Made by a program: the position numbers and the translations under genes. The notes beneath the pieces are model-generated. The model was not told the DNA's origin. It searched no databases and worked only from the letters and a program-made list of their open reading frames with translations. From Ditylenchus dipsaci (lineage: Eukaryota; Nematoda; Chromadorea; Rhabditida; Anguinidae), in the NCBI GenBank assembly GCA_004194705.1, contig SADC01000362.1, positions 1-64,000 of the forward strand: a stretch of DNA of 64,000 nt. The letters are read 5' to 3'. Positions 33,333 through 45,070 of this stretch are shown piece after piece; position 1 is the stretch's first letter; every line of letters starts with the position of its first letter.

Positions 33333-33572
33333 GAGCTTTTGGCACTTGTGCATTTCGTGGGGCGCCTTTTTATTAACTGTGATCAGTTATAAAAATCCAA
33401 ATTTCGGTAAAGAATTTTTTTCGAGAACTTAACTTTTTAGTAAGGTAAACGATTAAAAACAACCTTTTCATCGTTTAGCGTATAAAAACTACTTAGCAAA
33501 CTCAAAAACAATATTCACAGTTGAAAAAACAAGGCCCGCTACCTTAGTGCACAAGTGCCGAGCTTTTTATTT
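33333..33572. mobile_element. MITE-like inverted repeat (GGCACTTGTGCA)
   Basis: AGAGCTTTTGGCACTTGTGC followed by a GGGGCGCC block is mirrored by GGCCCGCTACC and GTGCACAAGTGCCGAGCTTT at the right. The loop contains a weaker inverted pair around GTAAACGATTAAAAAC/CATCGTTTAGCG. Confidence 0.6.
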
Positions 33573-33574
33573 AT

Positions 33575-33970
33575 CTGATATATAAACTTCAGCAAACAAC
33601 ATTAAATCAGAAGCTATTTATGTGAGTGAGGTGAAGACTCTAATAAGAACTGTCACTAAGGTCAAACATATCATTCGAAGACATGATCCGATCAGAAAAA
33701 TCGGCATCTCGTTCTTAATTGGCATTTTGTTTCCACAACTTAAACTTCTCCAATTTCATTTTTCCTCTGCTTGAATTTCGCCAACTTGAATTTCCATAAG
33801 CTTCTCCTGCCCGAATTTTCTGTATTGTAAAACTTTTTTTAACTGTTGAAAAATGACTGACATACTCGAAAACTAGGGACAAATAGCGTCTATCGGCGCC
33901 ATATCACATACCCCTTCCCCTGATTACCGCTTACTGCGTATCCCTCCTGCCTACAAACTTCCCGCGCAGC
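33575..33970. other. Intergenic, no feature recognised
   Basis: AT-rich; no convincing frame or repeat. Confidence 0.4.
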
Positions 33971-33974
33971 CTCC

Positions 33975-34275
33975 TTCTCCTCACATACTTTCCTGGTGGT
34001 TGGGAGGTATCCAAGTAGTTCGGGCACATTCCGGTGATTAGGGGGTCTCAACGGCCCCAATTCTTGTGGTCGGGGTACTTTCCTGGTGGTTCGAGGACCA
34101 TCCTGATAGTTGCGTTTTTTTCCTGGTGGTTCGGGCGCCATCTTGGTGGTTGTGGGGTATGCACGTGGCACGGGCCTCATCCTGGTGATTAGGGGGTCTC
34201 CACGTGGTCCGGGCGCCATTCTGGTGGTTGAGGTATACACGTGGTTCGAGCCTCATTCTGATGGTTGGGGTTTTT
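33975..34275. repeat. Degenerate minisatellite, about 37-39-bp unit
   Basis: Seven or eight imperfect units of the type CATCCTGGTGGTTNGGGGTA...CACGTGGTTCGGGC. Best-preserved neighbours are at about 34139, 34178 and 34217 (39 bp apart). The open frames across it (His/Pro/Arg-rich) are repeat artefacts. Confidence 0.85.
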
Positions 34276-35018
34276 CCCTGATCGATCGGGTCCTAAAATC
34301 CAATTTGGAGATACTTGAAAACCTTTTTTGAATTTTTACAGTTTTCACAGCCACAAGTTTACAGTTTTGTAGGCAAAAGAGAGCTAAGATGTTGAATATT
34401 CGGGTTCCGGAAAGATACCTCATGTAAGTTTGCAAAAACATGCTGAAAATTGCGTTTAAACAAAAACATCCGTTAAAATTTTCTGTACTTTGAAATTATA
34501 CCATATTTAATTAAACTAATTAGAAAAAGCGACCATAAATAGGCTTTTCCTTAAAGTCCTTCAATAGCCCGCTTGGCTTGGGAATTTGCCAAAAGCGAGC
34601 TTTTGCAAAACCAGATTTGTAACTAAATGAAGTAGCTAAACAAATGCGCGAAGTGGCAGCTAAAACGTTAAAAAATATTTTCAGGATTTTTGAAATAGGC
34701 AATAGATTGTATTCATGCCCCAGTAGCTCAGTAAAGCTTACCAAATCTGTTTTAGCCAAATTTCCATTTGCAGAGTCTCGTTTTTGCCAAATTTCTTTCA
34801 GCCGCTGTATCAGTGTTGCTAAAAACGCACACTAAAAAGCTTTGAGCTCAATTTGATTTGGCCATGCTAAAACAACAATTCTATTACAGAAAAAAAACAA
34901 ATAGCTTAAAAGTCAATTGAAAGTGTATGAATCATTTTATGAAACATCTCTTACGAAATGCTCTTTTTCCTTTTCTAACATTTGATAAGCATTTTCCAAT
35001 TTCAATTTTTCTTACATC
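34276..35018. other. Intergenic, unresolved
   Basis: AT-rich. Around 34520-34830 short frames overlap on both strands, but none shows recognisable motifs. Confidence 0.35.
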
Positions 35019-35530
35019 ATGAATCCTGCGCTTGAATTATTCGAAGATTACGCTAAAGAATACAATGAACTGATTTTGTGGTTACCGACAAAATCACCTG
35101 AAGAATTTCAGCTGTTTATCCATGAAGCTGTGAGACTCAAAAAACGCTTGCAATATTTGGCTGATTTAATGGCTCAACAACAACAAAAGAAGTTTGCGAA
35201 CGAAGTGCAAAAGCTTATTTCTGAGTTAGATAAAGAAGTGGAGCGCAATGAAAAATCTATTCAGGTTTGTAGTAATATTTCCCATTTAATACCAAATACA
35301 TTTAGTCAGATATATGGCAAACCAAACTTAACTCCATCTTGGTTTTTCCATTTGGTTCTTCATCTCTGTGGTTCATTTATTTTTTCGACAAGCTTTGAAT
35401 GCAACCAAAGCTGTTTGGAGCAAAGCAAAATCAATCAAGGACAGACGAAACCAAGAGCGAGACATGAACAAATCGCTCGAGTATTACAAAGGATTAAATA
35501 AAGAAAAAGCTTGTAAGGTGCAAATTGAAT
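35019..35530 (+). CDS. Short coiled-coil protein, unrecognised
   Basis: From the ATG at 35019 the first exon encodes a helical, charged sequence (LFEDYAKEYNELILWLPTKS, VRLKKRLQYLADLMAQQQQK, EVQKLISELDKEVERNEKSI) with heptad-like hydrophobics, ending at a plausible donor CAG/GTTTGTAG (35264). Downstream, in a different frame near 35394-35530, LNATKAVWSKAKSIKDRRNQ and MNKSLEYYKGLNKEKACK end at TAG 35530-35532. The exact acceptor is unclear and a one-base error may be involved. AATAAA follows near 35596. Function unknown. Confidence 0.6.
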
Positions 35531-36149
35531 AGACCAAACAATTATTAGATAAAACTGCTCAAAAACATTCTTTAGATGTTTTGATTCACTTATGAAATAA
35601 ATTTACTGCTAGTCTCAGCTTTCTTTTTTTATCACTAGGTAATCTTAGAGAGTTCTTCCGAGAGATAAAATAACAGTGATTTTTGAATCCCAGTGTCGTA
35701 ACAGATTTACCGTTTTAGTGAAGAAAACATTACAATACGCAGTAAAATAATTTTAGTAAATCACAATCTGTTTAGCGACAAATATCGACTTGCCAAATAT
35801 TGTTATTGTCAGTCTCCGCTGAACAATTTTTCGTCTTTTTTCATCTGTGTATTCCGGCTTTAATCGCTAATAATTATATTTTAAAGCAGGCTTGCGAACT
35901 CAAAGTTTTGAAAAAAGTAAATTTTCCCAAAAAACATTTTTCCATTTTTCCAAGATTTCGACGGTAAATTTATAAAGTGATAAGGACTTCAAATTTTTTA
36001 GAAATGTTTCTTTTACTGTGTTAAAAATAATTGAGGAGGTAATTTCCGGTCAGTTTTAAAAAGTCAGCGTATTGGAGAATAGTAAACACCTGGCTCATAC
36101 TCATCAAAACGCATGTGTAACTTGAAATTGTCAACTAATTAATTTTTAG

Positions 36150-36331
36150 TCATCTGTTGTGCTGGTTACGTTTTGTCTAGTTTACATACAACAGCCAATG
36201 GAATTGTCATGATTTTACTTATTCGGCCATATAGACAATATTTTACTAAACGTTTAAAAATGCTACCTTTCTTCAATAGAGTATCTTCTCAAACGAATAG
36301 CAGTAATTTTATTGATTTAAGAACAAACTAA
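36150..36331 (+). pseudogene. Isolated 3' exon of a nematode 7TM chemoreceptor
   Basis: After the acceptor TTTTTAG, the frame reads ICCAGYVLSSLHTTANGIVM, then ILLIRPYRQYFTKRLKMLPF and a short polar tail to TAA 36329-36331. This is the typical end of TM7 plus the cytoplasmic PYR motif of Srh/Str-like receptors. No other exons of the gene were found upstream, so it is a remnant or its other exons are very diverged. Confidence 0.65.
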
Positions 36332-36454
36332 TTTTTCTCTTTATATCTTTAAATTAACTTAAACAAAATCATAAAATTCTCAATCAACTCAACTGCCTTA
36401 CAATCTGATACCATAAATAAAACAAAATAATCAAAAGATCCGAAAATTAATCCA

Positions 36455-36745
36455 TCACAACCATAGTTGCACGGGCGCCGACTTTTTTGTTTTTTTATAA
36501 AAGTGCTTTCAGCATCTGCGGTAATAGCGAGTATGACTAATATTTTTTTTTAATATTTTAAATCAGGACATCTGTGAACCCTGGGTCACAGGTTCAAATC
36601 CTGCTGGAAGTACTGCTGAGAGTAAGTGATTGGCAGTCTCGAAAAAATGTTATCGGCAACGTTGGCACCCGAAAATTGTCAGGTCGGCGCTCGGCGCCGG
36701 CGCCCGTTTCGACTAACGGCGCCGGCCCCCGTGCAACTATGATCA
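36455..36745. mobile_element. GC-rich-ended MITE with tRNA-like interior
   Basis: CATAGTTGCACGGGCGCCG at the left and GGCGCCGGCCCCCGTGCAAC followed by TATG at the right are inverted copies. Between them, GCTTTCA (36505) can pair with TGGAAGT (36604), and CACAGGTTCAAATCCTGC is a good T-arm/B box (36589-36606). This suggests a tRNA-like core with a long or degraded anticodon region. The ends resemble no other element in this window. Confidence 0.65.
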
Positions 36746-36822
36746 CAACCATCAATAGTGAAACATTTATTACATAATTGAAAATTCTTTGAGACTAAAA
36801 ATTTCGCTATTCAGTATTAGTT

Positions 36823-37308
36823 TTAAAATGCTAACTCAGGCCTAGTCAACAAAATATTAAGCACTACATCCTTTCTAATATATTTGACTGCTTTCTCATG
36901 AGTTACCTGTAATAAATAAATGTTCCATTATTGCTTTTGTACTCCACCAAACTACCTACCATAGTAAAGTCAGTGCCATTGACTCGTAGTAACTTGTCGT
37001 GCTGCTTTAATCCAGCCTTGTCTGCAGGAGAATTGGGCTCTACTTGGGTGATATAAATGCCCTGCAACACTCTTACATATTTTCACCAAAATAAAAAAGA
37101 CTTTAACTTTTTAACTAACTGTGTCCGGGTACTGAAATGGGGCTTTTGAAGGATCCTGATCAATGCCTCCTCCAATTCTGAACCCAACTTTGTAAGCTGG
37201 CTGTCCATTAACATCTGCCAGCTGCTCCTTATGCAGCTCCACAGCCAAACTAAGGCATTGTAGGGGTTTGCCCGGCTCATGACCATAAGCACAGTTGTTG
37301 CTGGTCAT
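36823..37308 (-). CDS. TAX1BP3/TIP-1 homologue, single PDZ domain
   Basis: TIP-1 proteins are about 124-residue single-PDZ proteins that bind C-terminal ligands and compete with scaffolds. Exons on the minus strand (37308-37120, 37061-36960, 36906-36823) join in phase to exactly 124 codons plus stop. The product keeps the diagnostic FRIGGGIDQDPSKAPF carboxylate-binding loop, GIYITQVEPNSPADKAGLKQ, HDKLLRVNGTDFTMVTHEKA (intron inside TM/VTH), and LLTRPELAF. An in-frame TAG lies immediately upstream of the start ATG, fixing the start. That TAG is also the AG of a possible trans-splice acceptor. AATAAA (minus) lies near 36770. Confidence 0.96.
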
Positions 37309-38526
37309 CTACAGTTAAATAATCAACATAGAAAATAAATGTTTCCGTTACAGTTTACAGATATGGTGAACACGTGAAATATTATAAAGAGAGTATTTTC
37401 GCCGTATCAATCAAAAACATTACAAGCAAATAATAACAAAATCAATTTTCTTCGGCTATGTAAATATTTAAAATTTTAAAATCTACCTTTGTTATAAATA
37501 AAAGAAGACAAATCAAGATAGTATGTCTCGCAAGAGATATTATTTTCCTCTTTTGTTTCTTTATATATTGCTGAACGCCAAAACAATCTTTCTAGTTGTT
37601 ATAAACGTGGAAATTGGAAAAAGGAAATAGACACAATGACTCATCCAAGCCCACTTAAAATTTGAGCTTGAAATATGTGCAAAAAAAGATCCTTTACACT
37701 GCTTTATAATATCCTCTTGTCTCTTCACATCAAGCACCTTTTGAGCTCTTAGACAAACGAAAATTCGGAGTTGACTTTATGGCGTAAGGCGGTTCACGGA
37801 ATCACCTATATTCGCCGCAGATTTAAATCAAAATTTCAAGGTTTTGCTTCGGACTTGGCTGGGAATCTTTTGATTTTTTGTTAATAAATTATCGCTAATA
37901 AGCAACCCAAATTGCACAAGAAGTCAAACCCAAAAGCCTAATCATAAAAATTTAGCCGCAGTTAATGTTTCGTGAAACAGATATAAATTTATCGCGTTTC
38001 AAGACCCGAATTATCGTTATAGATAAATTTATCTGTTCTGCACACATAGCTGTATGTAGATCATCAATAATGTTTGTAAAACATTTTTTAAATTTCACAT
38101 AATTAAATTTTCACAAAAAGGATTTTCAAATGAGCAGCAGCGTTTAATGCCAATTTTCTGTTCCTTTTTCAGCACAATTTTATGATTTAGCTTAATTTTT
38201 GTATAAAATAGTTTTTTTGAAAATTTCTTGTACAATGATAAAATAAGCGATTTATATATCCCAGGGCTGCCATTTTGATTAATTAATAAGAAAAAAATGA
38301 ATTTTAGACATCAGGAATTCTAAAAATCTGATTTTTCAGTCCTAAAATTTTATTTTCTTTGGAAATTTGAGTTGGAAGCCTTGCTATACACCTTTAAAAC
38401 AAACTAAAATTTTACTTTTTTTACGTACTGTCTATAAATCAGTGCGAACATGTTAAAACACCATAATAAATGAGATGTATAAACCAGAAGTTACATTGAT
38501 ATATGAAAATTTTAAAAGTATCCTGG
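37309..38526. other. Intergenic between TIP-1 and P450 genes
   Basis: AT-rich promoter and 3'-flank region of two minus-strand genes. A local inverted pair of AGATATAAATTTATC / GATAAATTTATCTG is near 37980-38035. No gene is seen. Confidence 0.45.
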
Positions 38527-41500
38527 TTAAGTATGTCTTCTCTGCATTTTGCACAAATATGGCGGACACTGCACAGTTCCGCCATAACTACGCGTCAAAG
38601 ATGGTGGAGTTTCACACGCCGACACCTTAAATAATCCATGAATAATGAAGACAAATAACAAGTCACTAGGACCTTAAAAGTGTTGAAAATGTTGGCTAAA
38701 ATGAGAAATAGCTCCATCCTGGCCAAAGCTTCTCCCAAACATTGCCTGAACAGCAAAATAAGAATTTCTGCAACTTTTAGAAACGTATTTTCCCCACCTT
38801 TTTCCCACGCCAAACGGAATTAATTCATCACATTTCTTTAGCTGTCCATTTACATCCAAAAAACGATTAGGATTGAATTTCTCAGCATTTTGAAAAATCT
38901 AAAAAATATGTTTTTGGGCTTTCAAAATTTGACGTTCGTCTATTATTCGAAAACCTACAGGGTAACTCAAATTTGTCCCTGGTTTGTTTCAATCAAAACC
39001 CTTTTAATTTTTATGGTCATTCGCTGAGATTTTGTTATTATTTAATAAAGGAGAATCTAGGAATTTGTTTGACACCCTACTTGTAACTTTTCGTTACTAA
39101 AATTATTTTCTATCAACAGTTTTAATTTTTTTACAATAGGATACTCAACTGAGCAGAAAATCTGATAAAAAAAGTTGGTCAGAATGTTAAAAAATGGTTT
39201 TTTTCGTCTAAAGTCAACGCGGCCATTTAAGTTCAATCCTTAATAAACCTTTTACAGGGGGTCTTAAGAAATTTGATCCACTTTAAAAGGTCATTTTCTT
39301 AAATTCAGTTTTTCATATCGTTTAGGAGGTCTACAAACTTTGCGGACAACCTAATATAAAAAATGCATTATTTCAACTTACATCATCATTACACAAAACA
39401 GCCGATATTTGGGGCAAAATACAAGTTCCTTTTTTAATTAAATGTCCATAAATGGTGACATCTTTAGTAGTTTTGTGGAAAATATTTTGAGGCAGTAAAT
39501 TGCACACTCTTTGGGTCTCCTGTAAATATTTCATTAGTAATTTTGAAATCTAACCAACTCACATTGACAACAGCATTAGTGAAGGGCAAATTGGGTCTAT
39601 CAGCTAAAGTGATTTGTCTATCCCCCTGAATCACTCTGTCCAATTCTTCGTAAAATTGCTCCAAAGCCTCTGGTTGTGGATTAGGTAGGCTACACCCCAA
39701 GCTAATGTTGTGCTTGTTGTTTCCTAAATTTAACCTGCCGTATTTCTTATAATAAACACGCTAAGGCTGCTTTTTAATGCCCTATAGAAGGGTGGCTCAC
39801 GATAGGAGTGGATTTTATGGTGCAACAAAAAATTTTGTCAAAAGAGAGCCAAAAGGGCTGCAAATACTTGTAAATAGAATAATTTTCAATGACCCGAACT
39901 ATTTTAAAATTCTCCAACAACATGAAATTTATAATGTAATCATTTTCAAATTCGAAAGATTATTTTATCAATTTTCTCTTCTGCGTCGTCAACTTCTTTT
40001 ACAACAAAATTCGAATTATTCGAATCTTAAGTACCGTTGTTGCTTTGTCATTTACATTAGAGGGAGGGTGGCGGTGTCTTGTTATAAAAGGAAGGCTTTT
40101 ATTAGAGAAAACATGGTACGTTAATATTGTGCTTTTAGATTTTAGAGCTTATTTACCTGTCCTGCCAACCAAAGATCAAAGCACTAAAACTAGGTTTATT
40201 TAATAACAACTGAAGGTATAAAAAATAGTACCATGCTTTTCAGCTGAGAAATTCTGTAAACAAATATTTTTCTTGGTTTTCCGGTTATAGCCTAATTTAG
40301 ACTATTCACTATATTATTAAAGCCCACGTGTAATAGTGAGGTTCTCCTAATTTATCCTGTTTGGCTTTCTTTTTCAGAAAAGCAGCCACATAATCAGTAG
40401 GTGGCTCATTTAAATCTAAGTCAGCCTCATGCTCACGGATTATTTTCTCGTAGAATTGATAAAGTTGGTCGTGAACTCGGACACTTTCATTAAACTGAGG
40501 CTTAAAACAGGCAAGTCTTTGAACAATTTGGGTTCCACAAAATAAGTTGTGAAAGTGGGTGGCCGGACTTCTTCATCATTTCTGCAAGTACGCCTTTCAA
40601 ATGGTGAAATTCTTCTTCTTTATCCTGAATTAGACGCATAAAAATAGGAAATATGTATTGGGCGTGGGTAACTACCTCACTATATCTATAACCAAACAGT
40701 AGTTTGTTAATAATAGACCCTACAGCCATATCTATGTGGGAATGCACGTTGTGCTCTGTTTTGCCTTTCTCATTTTCTGCATCTATTTTAGCAATGAGTG
40801 CACCCACTTCTAATAGGATCTGAAATCCCAATTAATCCATAAATTATTTATTAATTAGGAAAAAAAGTTGGGGCTATTTTGGTTTAAGGTGTCGAACTGC
40901 GTGTTTTACAGGTGGGCCATCCTTCCTGCCCCTTTTTATTTTTGTTTCGTTGGTTGAGAATTTTGTTGCATTAGAAAGAGGACGCTTCAGGCTTTGTTTG
41001 ATACCAAACTTGCATAATAACCTTTAGGCAGTAGCTGTTGACGGAGCTGCATTTTGTACGGATGAAAATGTGGAGCCTGAAAGAAATTGTAACAAATCGA
41101 ACCAAATCAACCAAAATCAATTAGACCTTGAGGATTCTTCTGATTGTTGTTCTTGGCGGTGTTCCTTCTTGCCTTGTCACACTTCTGGTGCTTGCATTCA
41201 CATCTTTTCGGAATTTTTTCGGATCCACCTGAAACAAAACATGCAACAAAAGAAAGAAAAAAGGGAAACAACCTTGGCATTGTCTTCTTCTTTTTGTTCA
41301 CACTGCCAGTCTCGAAGATCTTCTGCCACCATCGCTTGATTGACCTCTTATCTGGCGCTGTTGCATTCCTCCCGAACTTTTTGCGGTATTCGACTTGAAC
41401 CTTCTTCGGCGAGCCATGCTTTCCAAACCAAATGACAGTCCACACTTTTTGAGAGATCGAAAATTCCACCATTTGGAGCTTAAAATAAACCGAACGCTTA

Positions 41501-43252
41501 ACAGTCAAAGCGCAACATTTTTCAATGAACTTAAAACGAATTTAGTACCAAACAAAAGGGGCAGGAAGGATGGCTCACCCCGTATTTTATTTATTTTTTT
41601 AAAGTGTTTTCTAGCTATATTTTGTTGACAATTCGGTGTTGCAATGTCAGAAAAACTGGCCCTATCCAACAAAGGAGGTTTATTTTGCCTTGTCCCCCCC
41701 CCTGTTCTTTTTTTGTTATATACTAGGCTTTAGGTCTAGGTCTAGGGAAGCGTAACCAGAGTACGTTAGGATGAACTCAAAGATATCTGACAATCATGTT
41801 TGAGTCCGTTCTAACATACGCTGGCCTACCCTTGCCTAATTCTAAAGCCTAAAAAATAACTAAAGAAATTCAGCAGGGGGCCAAGGCGAAAACCCCCTTT
41901 GTTGAATATTGCTGACAAACTTGTGCAAAATTAAAAGTTGGATTAGCATCATGAATACCAGAATTTCGAAATTCCTTTAAAAAATACTCTTAAAATCGAA
42001 ATGTAGTAAAAAATTAATCAAACTTTTTTGGCGTTTTTTTCTTCTCGATTTTTATATTTAGGAATTTTTTTGAAAGAATTCTGATCTTTTTTTAATCCGA
42101 GTATTGGAGGGACTTAAGAATCAGCCGCTCTTTTTCCTTAGAAAAGATTTTTAATTTTTGAATTACCTTCTCCTGCATCAAGTTCTTGCCCAAACCAAAG
42201 TCTCGGAACACATGCAATGTAAAGCGTCTTTGATCTCTCCATAGTTCTGAGCATTTACAATAAATAAATAAATCTATTTTCAACCCAAATATTCGATTTC
42301 CCACCTCCTTCAGTAAAACAACACCTGTTGTGCCACCTTAAGAATTTGTTTAACTTTTATTGGAAATTAGTTTGAATACCTTTGAGTAATTTGTACATTT
42401 CAGTAGGACTGTAGCGCCCAGCATATGTTTCACCGTCTTTTTGGAATGTTTCGATGATTTTGTTTAAGTCTGTGATGCAGACTACAGGCAATTCACCCAC
42501 CCAGTAGGCTAAAAAATAAAATAAAACAATAAAATTTAAAAAAATGAATAAAATAAAAAATAAAACATTTGTAGTCTTACCAGATAACTCTGAAAATTTT
42601 TGGGTTTGTCGGATTTACTATTGCAAAAATCTGTTTCATGTAGAGCTGCTGATATGGCTGGCTATAATCTTGTGAATATGTCCGCTTAATATTTTCATCA
42701 CAAAAAAGCAGCGAGCTAAATGCTATTTTTACGTAAATTTCAGCGTTTTTTCGTTTTTTTCTGTGGTAACTGAAGTTGTATCTTCAAAATACAGTTTCCG
42801 CTCGATTTAGGCAAAATCGGAAACGTTGCGATATTTACGAACAAACTGTCAAAAGAAAACGGTCAAAAGTTTTCGAAAATCGAGCTAATAAAGTGCCGCA
42901 CCTTAGCCGGGAACGAACTTTTGGGGTGTCGTTAAATCGAGCGGCTACAGTATATTTAGTATTTTATCAAAATACAATTTAGGACTGCACTAAATTAAAT
43001 AAAATTACTGTAGATAGGCCATATTCTCGGCTCCACTTTAAAAATTGGCGATCTCCTGGCTGGTTATTCATCAAAGTCAATAAGTTGCCGACCAAAGGCA
43101 AAGGGGTTGGGCTGAAGTTTACATATGCAAAAGCTAAGGATACTTCGTTAAAAAAGCTGACCTGGTGGCAGATTTCTTCTCTTGTGGTAAAAGTTATAAA
43201 AGAGGAAAGTAGCAACCAAGATATTAACCGAAAATATTAATATTAGCAGCAT
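38527..43252 (-). CDS. Cytochrome P450, CYP2 clan (CYP33-like), 14 exons
   Basis: P450s are ER-bound haem monooxygenases. Minus-strand exons: 43252-43162, 43111-43009, 42508-42380, 42336-42305, 42246-42167, 40819-40676, 40624-40328, 40253-40232, 40183-40157, 39723-39563, 39519-39382, 38898-38798, 38745-38673, 38625-38527; about 500 codons. Order: hydrophobic anchor and [25 protein letters not shown]; helix [32 protein letters not shown] helix [12 protein letters not shown] (exons 9/10); ExxR as ETQR; FNPNRF; haem loop PFGVGKRQCLG split by a 52-bp intron; ending [15 protein letters not shown]. One base seems missing at six places: 43111, about 43018, 42316, 40558, 40504 and 39673. All are in or beside base runs, so consensus error is likelier than decay. 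Intron 5 holds a transposon and a palindrome. Confidence 0.93.
40909..41582 (-). mobile_element. Defective transposon in P450 intron 5
   Basis: Inverted ends (CAGGTGGGCCATCCTTCCTG and its mirror CAGGAAGGATGGCTCACCCC) are flanked by TA at 40907-40908 and 41583-41584. The minus strand encodes [40 protein letters not shown] and FETGSV, a DUF4817-like helix-turn-helix found at the N-terminus of Tc1/mariner-related transposases. The catalytic part is absent and is replaced by Lys-rich and Cys-rich sequence. Confidence 0.85.
41590..42085. mobile_element. Diverged fold-back remnant with nested palindrome
   Basis: Flanks resemble the 27017-27765 element (GTTGACAATTCGGTG and CTTGTGCAAAATTAAAAGTT blocks). 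Inside, 41667-41904 is a separate palindrome: CAACAAAGGAGGTT and CCCCCCCCCTG mirrored by CAGGGGGCC and AACCCCCTTTGTTG, with TAGGCTTTAG and ACCAGAGTACGTTAG mirrored toward a centre near 41785. It lies in intron 5 of the P450 gene. Confidence 0.65.
42792..42950. mobile_element. GGAATCCTTGCGAT-family MITE in P450 intron 2
   Basis: The end CCGCTCGATTTA near 42800 and its inverse TAAATCGAGCGG near 42935 are bordered by TA. The inner GGCAAAATCGGAAACGTTGC and ATATTTACGAACAAACTGTC match the family core. Confidence 0.8.
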
Positions 43253-43733
43253 TTTGATTTATATTATCCTATCTTTTTGTGGAGTGTCTTTTGGCAATAA
43301 ACGAAGAAGAATTTTTGCCTTAAGTAGTAGCAAATGTTGTTGTATATTATTTTGTGTTTTGGGTCTCTACTATTTGATCAGCACAAAAAAAAGACAGATT
43401 ATTGAAAAAAAAGAAGAAATAGACGATAATCTGATCACAACTCAGACTCTTTTTGTTGTTTGAAACTAAATTGAAACTACACCCAAGACATAAGAGTCTG
43501 ATTAAAGTAACAGTTCTAAACAGTTGAAACTTGAAACAGTTCTGCAGGCAATATATTTTTTTGTGACATGACAAAAAGGCATAGAAATATTCCTGCAATA
43601 ATGCAAACATCTGTTATTAGCAATTTAATTGGTAACTTTTTGACAGTTGGCCAGGACTGAAATTTTAAAAATTTTCAAAGTCGAAAAAGAGCGTAATTGA
43701 AAATATTTTATAAAAATTTTCAGCCACATGAGC
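43253..43733. other. 5' flank of the P450 gene
   Basis: Candidate promoter region of the minus-strand P450 gene. AT-rich, without recognisable motifs or coding sequence. Confidence 0.4.
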
Positions 43734-43741
43734 AACATAAC

Positions 43742-44618
43742 TAGTGTTGATGTCTAGGGGTGCGGGGCGGTTTGCGGGCGGGTTTCGATTAAGTGCGGGT
43801 AACGGGTAACCCGCGAAAATAATTGCGGGTTACCCGCGGTTTGCGGGTTTTCATTGTCCATTTTCACGGTTCTAAAAAATCACAACATGACAAAAATTCT
43901 GCAAAATCTTGCTTCGAAATTTTCTTAAAATACTTCTAAACTTTTCTGTATAGCTTTTACAGTTCTCAATAATGAGAGGGCCGGCTGCCAAATAACCGAG
44001 AAGCCTTTTTGCACGCCAAGTAAACTTCAATCAACAAGAAGGCTCGACTCGTCCGACTACCACGTGGGAACAAAATCTGGAATTTGTAAGTGAATATATG
44101 ACCCCCACTTAGTAATTCCTGTATTATATGGCTTTTCTGTTTATTCCAGGAGATGGTGTCTTACAATTCGGAGCAACCGGTCTCGATTGATTTGAATCCC
44201 CTCAGCTGTTGGCAAAAGAACATGGTGCGCTTTCTCATCTTGTCCAAAGCTGCTCCTCGCTATCTCTCTGCGCCTTCTACTTCTCACCAAGTGAGCAGCT
44301 ATTTAGCCATGCCAGGGACATATTCCACCACAAACAAAGTCAATTGGATCCGTTCAATGCTGAACAACTCATGTTTCTCAATCGTGTTCTCTCGGATGTT
44401 AATTTTGTTTATTGATTGTCGGCAATTGTTGTACCTTCTTGAAGCTAATAAAGTTATTTACGGATATATCGCGGGTTTTTAGTTATAGCTGTGACATATG
44501 CGGGTACCCGCGCGGTTTTTGACATGGTGCGGGTGGGTTTGCGGGGCGGGTTTGCAGGTCCAGTGCGGGGCGGGTTTGCGGGTTTACCCGCGGGTAGTCC
44601 GCCCCGCAATCAACACTA
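43742..44618 (+). mobile_element. hAT element with decayed transposase C-terminus
   Basis: The element starts TAGTGTTGAT and ends ATCAACACTA, flanked by exact 8-bp duplications AACATAAC (43734-43741 and 44619-44626). Near both ends are clustered GCGGGTTTGCGGG / ACCCGC motifs in inverted orientation. The interior encodes, in two frames, the hAT dimerisation region: LSCWQK...H (44205), AAPRYLSAPSTS (44249), then SPSEQLFSHARDIFHHKQSQ and LDPFNAEQLMFLNRVL. One or two frameshifts and loss of the N-terminal catalytic region make it non-autonomous. Confidence 0.93.
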
Positions 44619-44626
44619 AACATAAC

Positions 44627-45068
44627 CAACATTTTTGCCATTGAAAATCAATTTTGTTTTTAAAATTTTCCACTTGCATGTTTTAGCCAGTTTGGGTGCT
44701 GTGTGTCTAAAAAAAAGCCATTTCTTGACTGCCTTACCTACCCACACCCAGTTAGCTAGCTACTATTGCCATCTCACCACCCAATAGCAAGAGAAGTGCG
44801 CTAAAGCCTCCACCCTGCTGCTTGCTAGCTCTCATGGATTATGCATTTAGCTGGCAATTTTCACCACAATTTTTAGCCCAAGCCCTTATATCACTGCTAC
44901 TTCTTTCTATAACTGCTGTAAAATACATCGCACTTCCATTTTGGCTTTGATGAACTGACTGCTTTAAAGACCAAAATAAAGGTATTGATTGTGATTTTTA
45001 ATGCCAGTTAATTGTTTTTTGTTAATTTTTGATAATAGAATGATGTTTATTCCAATGAACCTTAGAAT
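44627..45068. other. Intergenic, no feature recognised
   Basis: Moderately GC-richer stretch at 44730-44850 with no supported coding frame. Confidence 0.4.
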
Positions 45069-45070
45069 TA

